From assembly GCF_050947335.1 (NCBI RefSeq), contig NW_027474165.1, positions 1-64,000 on the forward strand: a DNA stretch of 64,000 bases, read 5' to 3'. Positions 47,605-62,207 of the stretch are shown in pieces. The stretch is from Megachile rotundata (taxonomy: Eukaryota > Arthropoda > Insecta > Hymenoptera > Megachilidae). Position numbers and translations under genes: made by a program. Under the pieces are notes generated by a model. It saw nothing but the letters and a program-made list of their open reading frames with translations. It ran no database searches and had not been told where the DNA came from. The first letter of the stretch is position 1; each line of letters starts with the position of its first letter.

Positions 47605-48190
47605 ATACTTATATGATCGATAGAACGACAATTACTATACTCATTACTCTTATTATTATCAATCTAGATCATATTATTAGCCATATTATGCTTACATGAT
47701 CGATAGAACGACAATTACTATACCTATTACTCTTATTATTATCAATCTAACTCATATTATTAGCCATATTATGCTTATATGATCGATAGGACGACAATTA
47801 CTATACTTATTACACTCACTATTATCAATCTCACACATATTATTAACCATATTATGCAGATATGATCGATAGAACGACAATTACTATACTTATTACTCTT
47901 ATTATTATCAATCTCACTCATATTATTAGCCATATTATACTTATATGATCGATAGAACGACAATTACTATACTCACTACTCTTATTATTATCAATCTAGC
48001 TCATATTATTAGCCATATTATGCTTATATGATCAATAGGACGACAATTACTCTACTTCTTACTCTTATTATTATCAATCCAACTCATATTATTAGCCATA
48101 TTATGCTTATGTGATCGGTAGAACGATAATTACTCTACTTCTTACTCTTATTATTATCAATCCAACTCATATTATTAGCCATATTATGCT
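47605..48190. repeat. Seven-monomer block, first of about five copies in domain B
   Basis: The block runs from TATACTTATATG through CTAGATCAT, GATAGGACG, CAATCTCAC and GATCAATAGGACG to CTCTACTTCTTACTC. GATCAATAGG is at 48,029, 51,764, 58,653, 61,559 and 63,966. These give offsets of 3735 (45 x 83), 6889 (83 x 83), 2906 (35 x 83 + 1) and 2407 (29 x 83). The fifth copy is cut by the window end. Confidence 0.84.
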
Positions 48191-50315
48191 TATATGATCG
48201 ATAGAACGACAATTACTATACTCATTACTCTTATTATTATCAATCTAGATCATATTATTAGCCATATTATGCTTACATGATCGATAGAACGACAATTACT
48301 ATACCTATTACTCTTATTATTATCAATCTAACTCATATTATTAGCCATATTATGCTTATATGATCGATAGGACGACAATTACTATACTTATTACACTCAC
48401 TATTATCAATCTGACTCATATTATTAACCATATTATGCAGATATGATCGATAGAACGACAATTACTATACTTATTACTCTTATTATTATCAATCTCACTC
48501 ATATTATTAGCCATATTATGCTTATATGATCGATAGAACGACAATTACTATACTCATTACTCTTATTATTATCAATCTAGCTCATATTATTAGCCATATT
48601 ATGCTTATATGATCGATAGAACGACAATTACTATACTTTTTACTCTTATTATTATCAATCCAACTCATATTATTAGCCATATTATGCTTATATGATCGGT
48701 AGAACGATAATTACTATACTTATTACTCTTATTATTATCAATCTAACTCATATTATTAGCCATATTATGCTTAAATGATTGATAGAACTGCAATTACTAT
48801 ACCTATTACTCTTATTATTATCAACCTAACTCATATTAATAGCCATATAATGCTTATATGATCGATAGAACGACAATTACTATACCTATTACTCTTATAA
48901 TTATCAATCTAACCCATATTATTAACCATATTATGATTATATGATCGATAGAACGACAATTGCTATACTCACTACTCTTATTATTATCAATCTCACTCAT
49001 ATTATTAGCCATATTATGCTTAAATGATCGATAGAACGACATTTACTATACTCATTACTCTTATTATTATCAATCTAACTCATATTATTAGCCATATTAT
49101 ACTTATATGATCGATAGAACGACAATTACTATACTCATTACTCTTATTATTATCAATCCAGATCATATTATTAGCCATATTATGCTTACATGATCGATAG
49201 AACGACAAGTACTATACTTATTACTCTTATTATTATCAATCTAACACATATTATTAACCATATTATGCTTATACGATCGATAGAACGACAATTACTATAC
49301 TTATTACACTCACTATTATCAATCTAACTCATATTATTAACCATATTATGCAGATATGATCGATAGAACGACAATTACTATACTCATTACTCTTATTATT
49401 ATCAATCTAGATCATATTATTAGCCATATTATGCTTACATGATCGATAGAACGACAATTACTATACCTATTACTCTTATTATTATCAATCTAACTCATAT
49501 TATTAGGCATATTATGCTTATATGATCGATAGGACGACAATTACTATACTTATTACACTCACTATTATCAATCTAACTCATATTATTAACCATATTATGC
49601 AGATATGATCGATAGAACGACAATTAGTATACTTATTACTCTTATTATTATCAATCTAACTCATATTATTAACCATATTATGCAGATATGATCGATAGAA
49701 CGACCATTACTATACTTATTAGTCTTATTATTATCAATCTCACTCATATTATTAGCCATATTATGCTTAAATGATCGATAGAACGACATTTACTATACTC
49801 ATTACTCTTATTATTATCAATCTAACTCATATTATTAGCCATATTATACTTATATGATCGATAGAACGACAATTACTATACTCATTACTCTTATTATTAT
49901 CAATCTAGCTCATATTATTAGCCATATTATGCTTGTATGATCGATAGAACGACAATTACTATACTTATTACTCTTATTATTATCAATCTAACTCACATTA
50001 TTAGCCATATTATGCTTATGTGATCGACAGAACGACAATTACTATACTTATTACTCTTATTATTATGAACCTAACTCATATTATTAACCATATTATGCAG
50101 ATATGATTGATAGAACTACAATTACTATACTTACTGCTCTTATTATTATCAATCTAACTCATATTATTAGCCATATTATGCTTATATGATCGACGGAACG
50201 ACAATTACTATACTTATTACACTCACTATTATCAATCTAACTCATATTATTAACCATATTATGCAGATATGATCGATAGAACGACAATTACTATACTTAT
50301 TACTCTTATTATTAT
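48190..50315. repeat. 2.1-kb domain B block, copy 1 of 3
   Basis: This block aligns with 52,008-54,133 at offset 3818 (46 x 83): CTAGATCAT 48,247 with 52,065, TATAATGC landmark 48,849 with 52,667, and GTGATCGACAG 50,020 with 53,838. It ends at 50,316, where GAACC replaces CAATC because of a local three-monomer duplication. Small private changes such as CAACCTAACTC (about 48,823) separate it from copies 2 and 3. Confidence 0.84.
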
Positions 50316-50530
50316 GAACCTAACTCATATTATTAACCATATTATGCAGATATGATTGATAGAACTACAATTACTATACTTACTGCTCTTATTATTATCA
50401 ATCTAACTCATATTATTAGCCATATTATGCTTATATGATCGACGGAACGACAATTACTATACTTATTACACTCACTATTATCAATCTAACTCATATTATT
50501 AACCATATTATGCAGATATGATCGATAGAA
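50030..50530. repeat. Local tandem duplication of three monomers (249 bp)
   Basis: ATTATGAACC occurs at 50,067 and 50,316 (G position), 249 bp apart. Between them lies the same series of a GATTGATAGAACTAC monomer with CTTACTGCTC, a GATCGACGG monomer and a GCAGATATG monomer. The corresponding places near 53.9 and 57.6 kb have this triplet once, so the duplication is private to copy 1 and probably young. Confidence 0.86.
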
Positions 50531-50559
50531 CGACAATTACTATACTTATTACTCTTATT

Positions 50560-51340
50560 ATTATCAATCCAACTCATATTAATAGCCATATAATGCTTAT
50601 ATGATCGATAGAACGACAATTACTATACCTATTACTCTTATAATTATCAATCTAACCCATATTATTAACCATATTATGATTATATGATCGATAGAACGAC
50701 AATTGCTATACTCACTACTCTTATTATTATCAATCTCACTCATATTATTAGCCATATTATGCTTAAATGATCGATAGAACGACATTTACTATACTCATTA
50801 CTCTTATTATTATCAATCTAACTCATATTATTAGCCATATTATACTTATATGATCGATAGAACGACAATTACTATACTCATTAGTCTTATTATTATCAAT
50901 CTAACTCATATTATTAGCCATATTATGCTTATATGATCGGTAGAACGATAATTACTATACTTATTACTCTTATTATTATCAATCTAACTCATATTATTAG
51001 CCATATTATGCTTAAATGATTGATAGAACTGCAATTACTATACTTATTACTCTTATTATTATCAATCCAACTCATATTATTAGCCATATAATGCTTATAT
51101 GATCGATAGAACGACAATTACTATACCTATTACTCTTATAATTATCAATCTAACCCATATTATTAGCCATATTATGATTATATGATCGATAGAACGACAA
51201 TTACTGTACTTATTACTCTTATTATTATCAATCTCACTCATATTATTAGCCATATTATGCTTAAATGATCGATAGAACGACATTTACTATACTCATTACT
51301 CTTATTATTATCAATCTAACTCATATTATTAGCCATATTA
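50560..51340. repeat. Domain B monomers around two TATAATGC landmarks (6-monomer step)
   Basis: The TATAATGC landmark lies near 50,592 and again 498 bp (6 x 83) later. The monomers between have GATCGGTAGAACGATAATT and GATTGATAGAACTGC. The first landmark group repeats that near 48,849 (offset 1743, 21 x 83); the second resembles those near 54,742 and 57,896. Minus-strand reading frames of 62 codons lie over each landmark but are products of the repeat. Confidence 0.7.
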
Positions 51341-52007
51341 TACTTATATGATCGATAGAACGACAATTACTATACTCATTACTCTTATTATTATCAATCT
51401 AGATCATATTATTAGCCATATTATGCTTACATGATCGATAGAACGACAATTACTATACCTATTACTCTTATTATTATCAATCTAACTCATATTATTAGCC
51501 ATATTATGCTTATATGATCGATAGGACGACAATTACTATACTTATTACACTCACTATTATCAATCTCACTCATATTATTAACCATATTATGCAGATATGA
51601 TCGATAGAACGACAATTACTATACTTATTACTCTTATTATTATCAATCTCACTCATATTATTAGCCATATTATACTTATATGATCGATAGAACGACAATT
51701 ACTATACTCATTACTCTTATTATTATCAATCTAGCTCATATTATTAGCCATATTATGCTTATATGATCAATAGGACGACAATTACTCTACTTCTTACTCT
51801 TATTATTATCAATCCAACTCATATTATTAGCCATATTATGCTTATGTGATCGGTAGAACGATAATTACTCTACTTCTTACTCTTATTATTATCAATCCAA
51901 CTCATATTATTAGCCATATTATGCTTATATGATCGATAGAACCACAATTACTCCACATTTTACTCTTATTATTATCAATCTAACTCATATTATTAGCCAT
52001 ATAGTGC
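51340..52007. repeat. Second copy of the seven-monomer block, with CTCCACATTTTAC extension
   Basis: From CTAGATCAT at about 51,400 to about 52,050 this stretch matches 58,290-58,940 at offset 6889, exactly 83 monomers. It includes the rare CTCCACATTTTACTC and CCATATAGTGC changes, the first of which is also present at about 61,747. One private change is GAACCACAATT (about 51,940) where the others have GAACGACAATT or GAACGACAGTT. Confidence 0.83.
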
Positions 52008-54133
52008 TTATATGATCGATAGAACGACAATTACTATACTTATTACTCTTATTATTATCAATCTAGATCATATTATTAGCCATATTATGCTTACATGATC
52101 GATAGAACGACAATTACTATACCTATTACTCTTATTATTATCAATCTAACTCATATTATTAGCCATATTATGCTTATATGATCGATAGGACGACAATTAC
52201 TATACTTATTACACTCACTATTATCAATCTGACTCATATTATTAACCATATTATGCAGATATGATCGATAGAACGACAATTACTATACTTATTACTCTTA
52301 TTATTATCAATCTCACTCATATTATTAGCCATATTATGCTTATATGATCGATAGAACGACAATTACTATACTCATTACTCTTATTATTATCAATCTAGCT
52401 CATATTATTAGCCATATTATGCTTATATGATCGATAGAACGACAATTACTATACTTTTTACTCTTATTATTATCAATCCAACTCATATTATTAGCCATAT
52501 TATGCTTATATGATCGGTAGAACGATAATTACTATACTTATTACTCTTATTATTATCAATCTAACTCATATTATTAGCCATATTATGCTTAAATGATTGA
52601 TAGAACTGCAATTACTATACCTATTACTCTTATTATTATCAATCTAACTCATATTAATAGCCATATAATGCTTATATGATCGATAGAACGACAATTACTA
52701 TACCTATTACTCTTATAATTATCAATCTAACCCATATTATTAACCATATTATGATTATATGATCGATAGAACGACAATTGCTATACTCACTACTCTTATT
52801 ATTATCAATCTCACTCATATTATTAGCCATATTATGCTTAAATGATCGATAGAACGACATTTACTATACTCATTACTCTTATTATTATCAATCTAACTCA
52901 TATTATTAGCCATATTATACTTATATGATCGATAGAACGACAATTACTATACTCATTACTCTTATTATTATCAATCCAGATCATATTATTAGCCATATTA
53001 TGCTTACATGATCGATAGAACGACAAGTACTATACTTATTACTCTTATTATTATCAATCTAACACATATTATTAACCATATTATGCTTATACGATCGATA
53101 GAACGACAATTACTATACTTATTACACTCACTATTATCAATCTAACTCATATTATTAACCATATTATGCAGATATGATCGATAGAACGACAATTACTATA
53201 CTCATTACTCTTATTATTATCAATCTAGATCATATTATTAGCCATATTATGCTTACATGATCGATAGAACGACAATTACTATACCTATTACTCTTATTAT
53301 TATCAATCTAACTCATATTATTAGGCATATTATGCTTATATGATCGATAGGACGACAATTACTATACTTATTACACTCACTATTATCAATCTAACTCATA
53401 TTATTAACCATATTATGCAGATATGATCGATAGAACGACAATTAGTATACTTATTACTCTTATTATTATCAATCTAACTCATATTATTAACCATATTATG
53501 CAGATATGATCGATAGAACGACAATTACTATACTTATTAGTCTTATTATTATCAATCTCACTCATATTATTAGCCATATTATGCTTAAATGATCGATAGA
53601 ACGACATTTACTATACTCATTACTCTTATTATTATCAATCTAACTCATATTATTAGCCATATTATACTTATATGATCGATAGAACGACAATTACTATACT
53701 CATTACTCTTATTATTATCAATCTAGCTCATATTATTAGCCATATTATGCTTGTATGATCGATAGAACGACAATTACTATACTTATTACTCTTATTATTA
53801 TCAATCTAACTCACATTATTAGCCATATTATGCTTATGTGATCGACAGAACGACAATTACTATACTTATTACTCTTATTATTATGAACCTAACTCATATT
53901 ATTAACCATATTATGCAGATATGATTGATAGAACTACAATTACTATACTTACTGCTCTTATTATTATCAATCTAACTCATATTATTAGCCATATTATGCT
54001 TATATGATCGACGGAACGACAATTACTATACTTATTACACTCACTATTATCAATCTAACTCATATTATTAACCATATTATGCAGATATGATCGATAGAAC
54101 GACAATTACTATACTTATTACTCTTATTATTAT
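52008..54133. repeat. 2.1-kb domain B block, copy 2 of 3
   Basis: It aligns with copy 1 at offset 3818 and with copy 3 at offset 3652 (44 x 83). The TTATACGATCG monomer near 53,090 falls at 56,742 in copy 3. The match to copy 3 carries on to about 54,275, past the end of the match with copy 1, so copies 2 and 3 share a longer ancestor. Confidence 0.85.
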
Positions 54134-55076
54134 CAATCTAACTCATATTATTAGCCATATTATGCTTAAATGATTGATAGAACTGCAATTACTATACTTA
54201 TTACTCTTATTATTATCAATCCAACTCATATTATTAGCCATATAATGCTTATATGATCGATAGAACGACAATTACTATACATATTACTCTTATTATTATC
54301 AATCTAACTCATATTATTAGGCATATTATGCTTATATGATCGATAGGACGACAATTACTATACTTATTACACTCACTATTATCAATCTAACTCATATGAT
54401 TAGCCATATTATGCAGATATGATCGATCGAACAACAATTACTATACTTATTACTCTTATTATTATCAATCTAACTCATATTATTAACCATATTATGCAGA
54501 TATGATCGATAGAACGACAATTACTATACTTATTAGTCTTATTATTATCAATCTAACTCATATTATTAGCCATATTATGCTTATATGATCGGTAGAACGA
54601 TAATTACTATACTTATTACTCTTATTATTATCAATCTAACTCATATTATTAGCCATATTATGCTTAAATGATTGATAGAACTGCAATTACTATACTTATT
54701 ACTCTTATTATTATCAATCCAACTCATATTATTAGCCATATAATGCTTATATGATCGATAGAACGACAATTACTATACCTATTACTCTTATAATTATCAA
54801 TCTAACCCATATTATTAGCCATATTATGATTATATGATCGATAGAACGACAATTACTATACTTATTACTCTTATTATTATCAATCTCACTCATATTATTA
54901 GCCATATTATGCTTGAATGATCGATAGGACGACATTTACTATACTCATTACTCTTATTATTATCAATCTAACTCATATTATTAGCCATATTATACTTATA
55001 TGATCGATAGAACGACAATTACTATACTCATTACTCTTATTATTATCAATCTAGCTCATATTATTAGCCATATTAT
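54134..55076. repeat. Domain B monomers linking block copy 2 to the dimer amplification
   Basis: These are monomers of the GATCGGTAG, GATTGATAGAACTGC and TATAATGC types. The part around the landmark near 54,742 is repeated near 57,896 at offset 3154 (38 x 83). Unusual changes here are GATCGATCGAACAAC at about 54,421 and CATATGATTAGCC at about 54,395, the latter otherwise a domain A feature. No gene is seen. Confidence 0.7.
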
Positions 55077-55515
55077 GCAGATATGATCGATAGAACGACA
55101 GTTACTATACTTATTACACTCACTATTATCAATCTAAGTGATATTATTAACCATATTATGCAGATATGATCTATAGAACGACAATTACTCTACTTATTAC
55201 ACTCACTATTATCAATCTAACTCATATTATTAACCATATTATGCAGATATGATCGATAGAACGACAGTTACTATACTTATTACACTCACTATTATCAATC
55301 TAAGTGATATTATTAACCATATTATGCAGATATGATCTATAGAACGACAATTACTCTACTTATTACACTCACTATTATCAATCTAACTCATATTATTAAC
55401 CATATTATGCAGATATGATCGATAGAACGACAGTTACTATACTTATTACACTCACTATTATCAATCTAAGTGATATTATTAACCATATTATGCAGATATG
55501 ATCTATAGAACGACA
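55077..55515. repeat. Dimer tandem repeat, 166 bp, about 2.6 copies
   Basis: CTAAGTGATATT has its AAGTG at 55,136, 55,302 and 55,468, two steps of 166 bp (2 x 83). Each dimer has one monomer with GATCGATAGAACGACAGTTAC and AAGTGATATT, and one with GATCTATAG and CTCTACTTATT. The same dimer is amplified at 62,026 and 62,192, 6890 bp to the right, so the array was probably copied after the dimer arose. Confidence 0.88.
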
Positions 55516-55659
55516 ATTACTATACTTATTACTCTTATTATTATAAATCTATCTCATATTATTAGCCATATTTTGCTCATATGATCGATAGAACGACAAT
55601 TGCTATACTCACTACTCTTATTATTATCAATCCAACTCATATTATTAGCCATATTATGC

Positions 55660-57785
55660 TTATATGATCGATAGAACGACAATTACTATACTCATTACTC
55701 TTATTATTATCAATCTAGATCATATTATTAGCCATATTATGCTTACATGATCGATAGAACGACAATTACTATACCTATTACTCTTATTATTATCAATCTA
55801 ACTCATATTATTAGCCATATTATGCTTATATGATCGATAGGACGACAATTACTATACTTATTACACTCACTATTATCAATCTGACTCATATTATTAACCA
55901 TATTATGCAGATATGATCGATAGAACGACAATTACTATACTTATTACTCTTATTATTATCAATCTCACTCATATTATTAGCCATATTATGCTTATATGAT
56001 CGATAGAACGACAATTACTATACTCATTACTCTTATTATTATCAATCTAGCTCATATTATTAGCCATATTATGCTTATATGATCGATAGAACGACAATTA
56101 CTATACTTTTTACTCTTATTATTATCAATCCAACTCATATTATTAGCCATATTATGCTTATATGATCGGTAGAACGATAATTACTATACTTATTACTCTT
56201 ATTATTATCAATCTAACTCATATTATTAGCCATATTATGCTTAAATGATTGATAGAACTGCAATTACTATACCTATTACTCTTATTATTATCAATCTAAC
56301 TCATATTAATAGCCATATAATGCTTATATGATCGATAGAACGACAATTACTATACCTATTACTCTTATAATTATCAATCTAACCCATATTATTAACCATA
56401 TTATGATTATATGATCGATAGAACGACAATTGCTATACTCACTACTCTTATTATTATCAATCTCACTCATATTATTAGCCATATTATGCTTAAATGATCG
56501 ATAGAACGACATTTACTATACTCATTACTCTTATTATTATCAATCTAACTCATATTATTAGCCATATTATACTTATATGATCGATAGAACGACAATTACT
56601 ATACTCATTACTCTTATTATTATCAATCCAGATCATATTATTAGCCATATTATGCTTACATGATCGATAGAACGACAAGTACTATACTTATTACTCTTAT
56701 TATTATCAATCTAACACATATTATTAACCATATTATGCTTATACGATCGATAGAACGACAATTACTATACTTATTACACTCACTATTATCAATCTAACTC
56801 ATATTATTAACCATATTATGCAGATATGATCGATAGAACGACAATTACTATACTCATTACTCTTATTATTATCAATCTAGATCATATTATTAGCCATATT
56901 ATGCTTACATGATCGATAGAACGACAATTACTATACCTATTATTCTTATTATTATCAATCTAACTCATATTATTAGGCATATTATGCTTATATGATCGAT
57001 AGGACGACAATTACTATACTTATTACACTCACTATTATCAATCTAACTCATATTATTAACCATATTATGCAGATATGATCGATAGAACGACAATTAGTAT
57101 ACTTATTACTCTTATTATTATCAATCTAACTCATATTATTAACCATATTATGCAGATATGATCGATAGAACGACAATTACTATACTTATTAGTCTTATTA
57201 TTATCAATCTCACTCATATTATTAGCCATATTATGCTTAAATGATCGATAGAACGACATTTACTATACTCATTACTCTTATTATTATCAATCTAACTCAT
57301 ATTATTAGCCATATTATACTTATATGATCGATAGAACGACAATTACTATACTCATTACTCTTATTATTATCAATCTAGCTCATATTATTAGCCATATTAT
57401 GCTTGTATGATCGATAGAACGACAATTACTATACTTATTACTCTTATTATTATCAATCGAACTCACATTATTAGCCATATTATGCTTATGTGATCGACAG
57501 AACGACAATTACTATACTTATTACTCTTATTATTATGAACCTAACTCATATTATTAACCATATTATGCAGATATGATTGATAGAACTACAATTACTATAC
57601 TTACTGCTCTTATTATTATCAATCTAACTCATATTATTAGCCATATTATGCTTATATGATCGACGGAACGACAATTACTATACTTATTACACTCACTATT
57701 ATCAATCTAACTCATATTATTAACCATATTATGCAGATATGATCGATAGAACGACAATTACTATACTTATTACTCTTATTATTAT
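55660..57785. repeat. 2.1-kb domain B block, copy 3 of 3
   Basis: It matches copy 2 at offset 3652 and includes the same TATAATGC landmark (near 56,319), the CAAGTACTATAC monomer, the TTATACGATCG monomer, AGTCTTATT, and the GATCGACGG monomer. Substitutions noticed are few, such as CCTATTATTC at about 56,938 against CCTATTACTC and CAATCGAACTC at about 57,465 against CAATCTAACTC. Confidence 0.85.
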
Positions 57786-58975
57786 CAATCTAACTCATAT
57801 TATTAGCCATATTATGCTTAAATGATTGATAGAACTGCAATTACTATACTTATTACTCTTATTATTATCAATCCAACTCATATTATTAGCCATATAATGC
57901 TTATATGATCGATAGAACGACAATTACTATACCTATTACTCTTATAATTATCAATCTAACCCATATTATTAGCCATATTATGATTATATGATCGATAGAA
58001 CGACAATTACTATACTTATTACTCTTATTATTATCAATCTCACTCATATTATTAGCCATATTATGCTTAAATGATCGATAGGACGACATTTACTATACTC
58101 ATTACTCTTATTATTATCAATCTAACTCATATTGTTAGCCATATTATACTTATATGATCGATAGAACGACAATTACTATACTCATTACTCTTATTATTAT
58201 CAATCCAGCTCATATTATTAGCCATATTATGCTTGTATGATCGATAGAACGACAATTACTATACTTATTACTCTTATTATTATCAATCTAGATCATATTA
58301 TTAGCCATATTATGCTTACATGATCGATAGAACGACAATTACTATACCTATTACTCTTATTATTATCAATCTAACTCATATTATTAGCCATATTATGCTT
58401 ATATGATCGATAGGACGACAATTACTATACTTATTACACTCACTATTATCAATCTCACTCATATTATTAACCATATTATGCAGATATGATCGATAGAACG
58501 ACAATTACTATACTTATTACTCTTATTATTATCAATCTCACTCATATTATTAGCCATATTATACTTATATGATCGATAGAACGACAATTACTATACTCAT
58601 TACTCTTATTATTATCAATCTAGCTCATATTATTAGCCATATTATGCTTATATGATCAATAGGACGACAATTACTCTACTTCTTACTCTTATTATTATCA
58701 ATCCAACTCATATTATTAGCCATATTATGCTTATGTGATCGGTAGAACGATAATTACTCTACTTCTTACTCTTATTATTATCAATCCAACTCATATTATT
58801 AGCCATATTATGCTTATATGATCGATAGAACGACAATTACTCCACATTTTACTCTTATTATTATCAATCTAACTCATATTATTAGCCATATAGTGCTTAT
58901 ATGATCGATAGAACGACAATTACTATACTTATTACTCTTATTATTATCAATCTCACTCATATTATTAGCCATATT
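57786..58975. repeat. Landmark region and third copy of the seven-monomer block
   Basis: The landmark near 57,896 matches that near 54,742 (offset 3154). From about 58,229 the stretch repeats 51,340-52,050 at offset 6889. A private CATATTGTTAGCC at about 58,132 and CAATCCAGCTC at about 58,202 are seen. The stretch ends at the start of a five-monomer tandem duplication. Confidence 0.78.
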
Positions 58976-59620
58976 ATGCTTATATGATCGATAGGACGAC
59001 AATTACTATACTTATTACACTCACTATTATCAATCTGACTCATATTATTAACCATATTATGCAGATATGATCGATAGAACGACAATTACTATACTTCTTA
59101 CTCTTATTATTATCAATCCAACTCATATTATTAGCCATATTATGCTTATATGATCGGTAGAACGACAATTACTATACTTATTAGTCTTATTATTATCAAT
59201 CTAACTCATATTATTAACCATATTATGCAGATATGATCGATAGAACGACAATTACTATACTTATTACTCTTATTATTATCAATCTAACTCATATTATTAG
59301 CCATATTATGCTTAAATGATTGATAGAACTGCAATTACTATACTTATTACTCTTATTATTATCAATCCAACTCATATTATTAGCCATATAATGCTTATAT
59401 GATCGATAGGACGACAATTACTATACTTATTACACTCACTATTATCAATCTGACTCATATTATTAACCATATTATGCAGATATGATCGATAGAACGACAA
59501 TTACTATACTTCTTACTCTTATTATTATCAATCCAACTCATATTATTAGCCATATTATGCTTATATGATCGGTAGAACGATAATTACTATACCTATTACT
59601 CTTATTATTATCAATCTAAC
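58976..59620. repeat. Local tandem duplication of five monomers (415 bp)
   Basis: The TCTGACTC monomer occurs at 59,036 and 59,451, exactly 415 bp apart (5 x 83). It is followed both times by a monomer with CTATACTTCTTACTC and CAATCCAACTC, then a GATCGGTAG monomer. The two differ after the GGTAG box (GACAATTAC at first, GATAATTAC second). The step length and the matching neighbours point to a recent unequal exchange. Confidence 0.82.
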
Positions 59621-59789
59621 TCATATTATTAGCCATATTATGCTTAAATGATTGATAGAACTGCAATTACTATACCTATTACTCTTATTATTATCAATCT
59701 AACTCATATTAATAGCCATATAATGCTTATATGATCGATAGAACGACAATTACTATACCTATTACTCTTATAATTATCAATCTAACCCA

Positions 59790-62207
59790 TATTATTAACC
59801 ATATTATGATTATATGATCGATAGAACGACAATTGCTATACTCACTACTCTTATTATTATCAATCTCACTCATATTATTAGCCATATTATGCTTAAATGA
59901 TCGATAGAACGACATTTACTATACTCATTACTCTTATTATTATCAATCTAACTCATATTATTAGCCATATTATACTTATATGATCGATAGAACGACAATT
60001 ACTATACTCATTACTCTTATTATTATCAATCCAGATCATATTATTAGCCATATTATGCTTACATGATCGGTAGAACGACAAGTACTATACTTATTACTCT
60101 TATTATTATCAATCTAACACATATTATTAACCATATTATGCTTATACGATCGATAGAACGACAATTACTATACTTATTACACTCACTATTATCAATCTAA
60201 CTCATATTATTAACCATATTATGCAGATATGATCGATAGAACGACAATTACTATACTCATTACTCTTATTATTATCAATCTATCTCATATTATTAGCCAT
60301 ATTATGCTTATATGATCGATAGAACGACAATTACTATACTTTTTACTCTTATTATTATCAATCTAACTCATATTATTAGCCATATTATGCTTATATGATC
60401 GGTAGAACGATAATTACTATACTTATTACTCTTATTATTATCAATCTAACTCATATTATTGGGCATATTATGCTTATATGATCGATAGAACTACAATTAC
60501 TATACTTATTACACTCACTATTATCAATCTAACTGATATTATTAACCATATTATGCAGATATGATCTATAGAACGACAATTACTGTACTTATTACTCTTA
60601 TTATTATAAATCTATCTCATATTATTAGCCATATTATGCTTATGTCATCGACAGAACGACAATTACTATACATATTACTCTTATTATTATGAATCTAACT
60701 CATATTATTAACCATATTATGCTTATGTCATCGACAGAACGACAATTACTATACCTATTACTCTTATTATTATCAATCTAACTCATATTATTAGCCATAT
60801 TATGCTTATATGAACGATAGGACGACAATTACTATACTTATTACACTCACTATTATCAATCTAACTCATATTATTAACCATATTATGCAGATATGATCGA
60901 TAGAACGACAATTACTATACTCATTACTCTTATTATTATCAATCTAACTCATATTATTAGCCATATTATGCTTATATGATCGATAGAACGGCAATTACTA
61001 TACTCATTACTCTTATTATTATCAATCTAACTCATATTATTAGCCATATTATACTTATATGATCGATAGAACGACATTTACTATACTCATTACTCTTATT
61101 ATTATCAATCTAACTCATATTATTAGCCATATTATACTTATATGATCGATAGAACGACAATTACTATACTCATTACTCTTATTATTATCAATCTAGATCA
61201 TATTATTAGCCATATTATGCTTACATGATCGATAGAACGACAATTACTATACCTATTACTCTTATTATTATCAATCTAACTCATATTAATTAGCCATATT
61301 ATGCTTATATGATCGATAGGACGACAATTACTATACTTATTACACTCACTATTATCAATCTCACTCATATTATTAACCATATTATGCAGATATGATCGAT
61401 AGAACGACAATTACTATACTTATTACTCTTATTATTATCAATCTAACTAATATTATTAGGCATATTATACTTATATGATCGATAGAACGACAATTACTAT
61501 ACTCATTACTCTTATTATTATCAATCTAGCTCATATTATTAGCCATATTATGCTTATATGATCAATAGGACGACAATTACTCTACTTCTTACTCTTATTA
61601 TTATCAATCCAACTCATATTATTAGCCATATTATGCTTATGTGATCGGTAGAACGATAATTACTCTACTTCTTACTCTTATTATTATCAATCCAACTCAT
61701 ATTATTAGCCATATTATGCTTATATGATCGATAGAACGACAGTTACTCCACATTTTACTCTTATTATTATCAATCTAACTCATATTATTAGCCATATAGT
61801 GCTTATATAATCGATAGAACGACAATTACTATACTTATTACTCTTATTATTATCAATCTCACTCATATTATTAGCCATATTATGCTTATATGATCGATAG
61901 AACTACAAATACTCTACTTATTACACTCATTATTATCAATCTAACTCATATTATTAACCATATTATGCAGATATGATCGATAGAACGACAGTTACTATAC
62001 TTATTACACTCACTATTATCAATCTAAGTGATATTATTAACCATATTATGCAGATATGATCTATAGAACGACAATTACTCTACTTATTACACTCACTATT
62101 ATCAATCTAACTCATATTATTAACCATATTATGCAGATATGATCGATAGAACGACAGTTACTATACTTATTACACTCACTATTATCAATCTAAGTGATAT
62201 TATTAAC
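59790..62207. repeat. 29-monomer higher-order repeat (2407 bp), first copy
   Basis: GCTTACATGATCGG at 60,057 aligns with 62,465 at offset 2408. After a one-base insertion near 61,288 the offset becomes 2407 (29 x 83): CTAACTAAT 61,441 with 63,848, and GATCAATAGG 61,559 with 63,966. The unit includes two successive monomers with TTATGTCATCGACAG (about 60,640 and 60,723), the GGGCATATTATGC monomer, and a TGAACGATAGG change, all repeated in the second copy. Confidence 0.88.
61260..61310. repeat. 84-bp monomer in domain B, CATATTAATTAGCC
   Basis: One extra A turns CATATTATTAGCC into CATATTAATTAGCC near 61,288. It is the only length variant I noticed in domain B and is absent from the second copy of the 2407-bp unit (about 63,690). 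It therefore arose after that duplication, or was lost in the other copy, or is a sequencing error. Confidence 0.85.

Noticed and set aside
54390..54410. CATATGATTAGCC in domain B as an island of domain A
   Set aside because: One T to G change in a common monomer is enough to make it, and the flanking monomers are of domain B type, so convergence is more likely than exchange.
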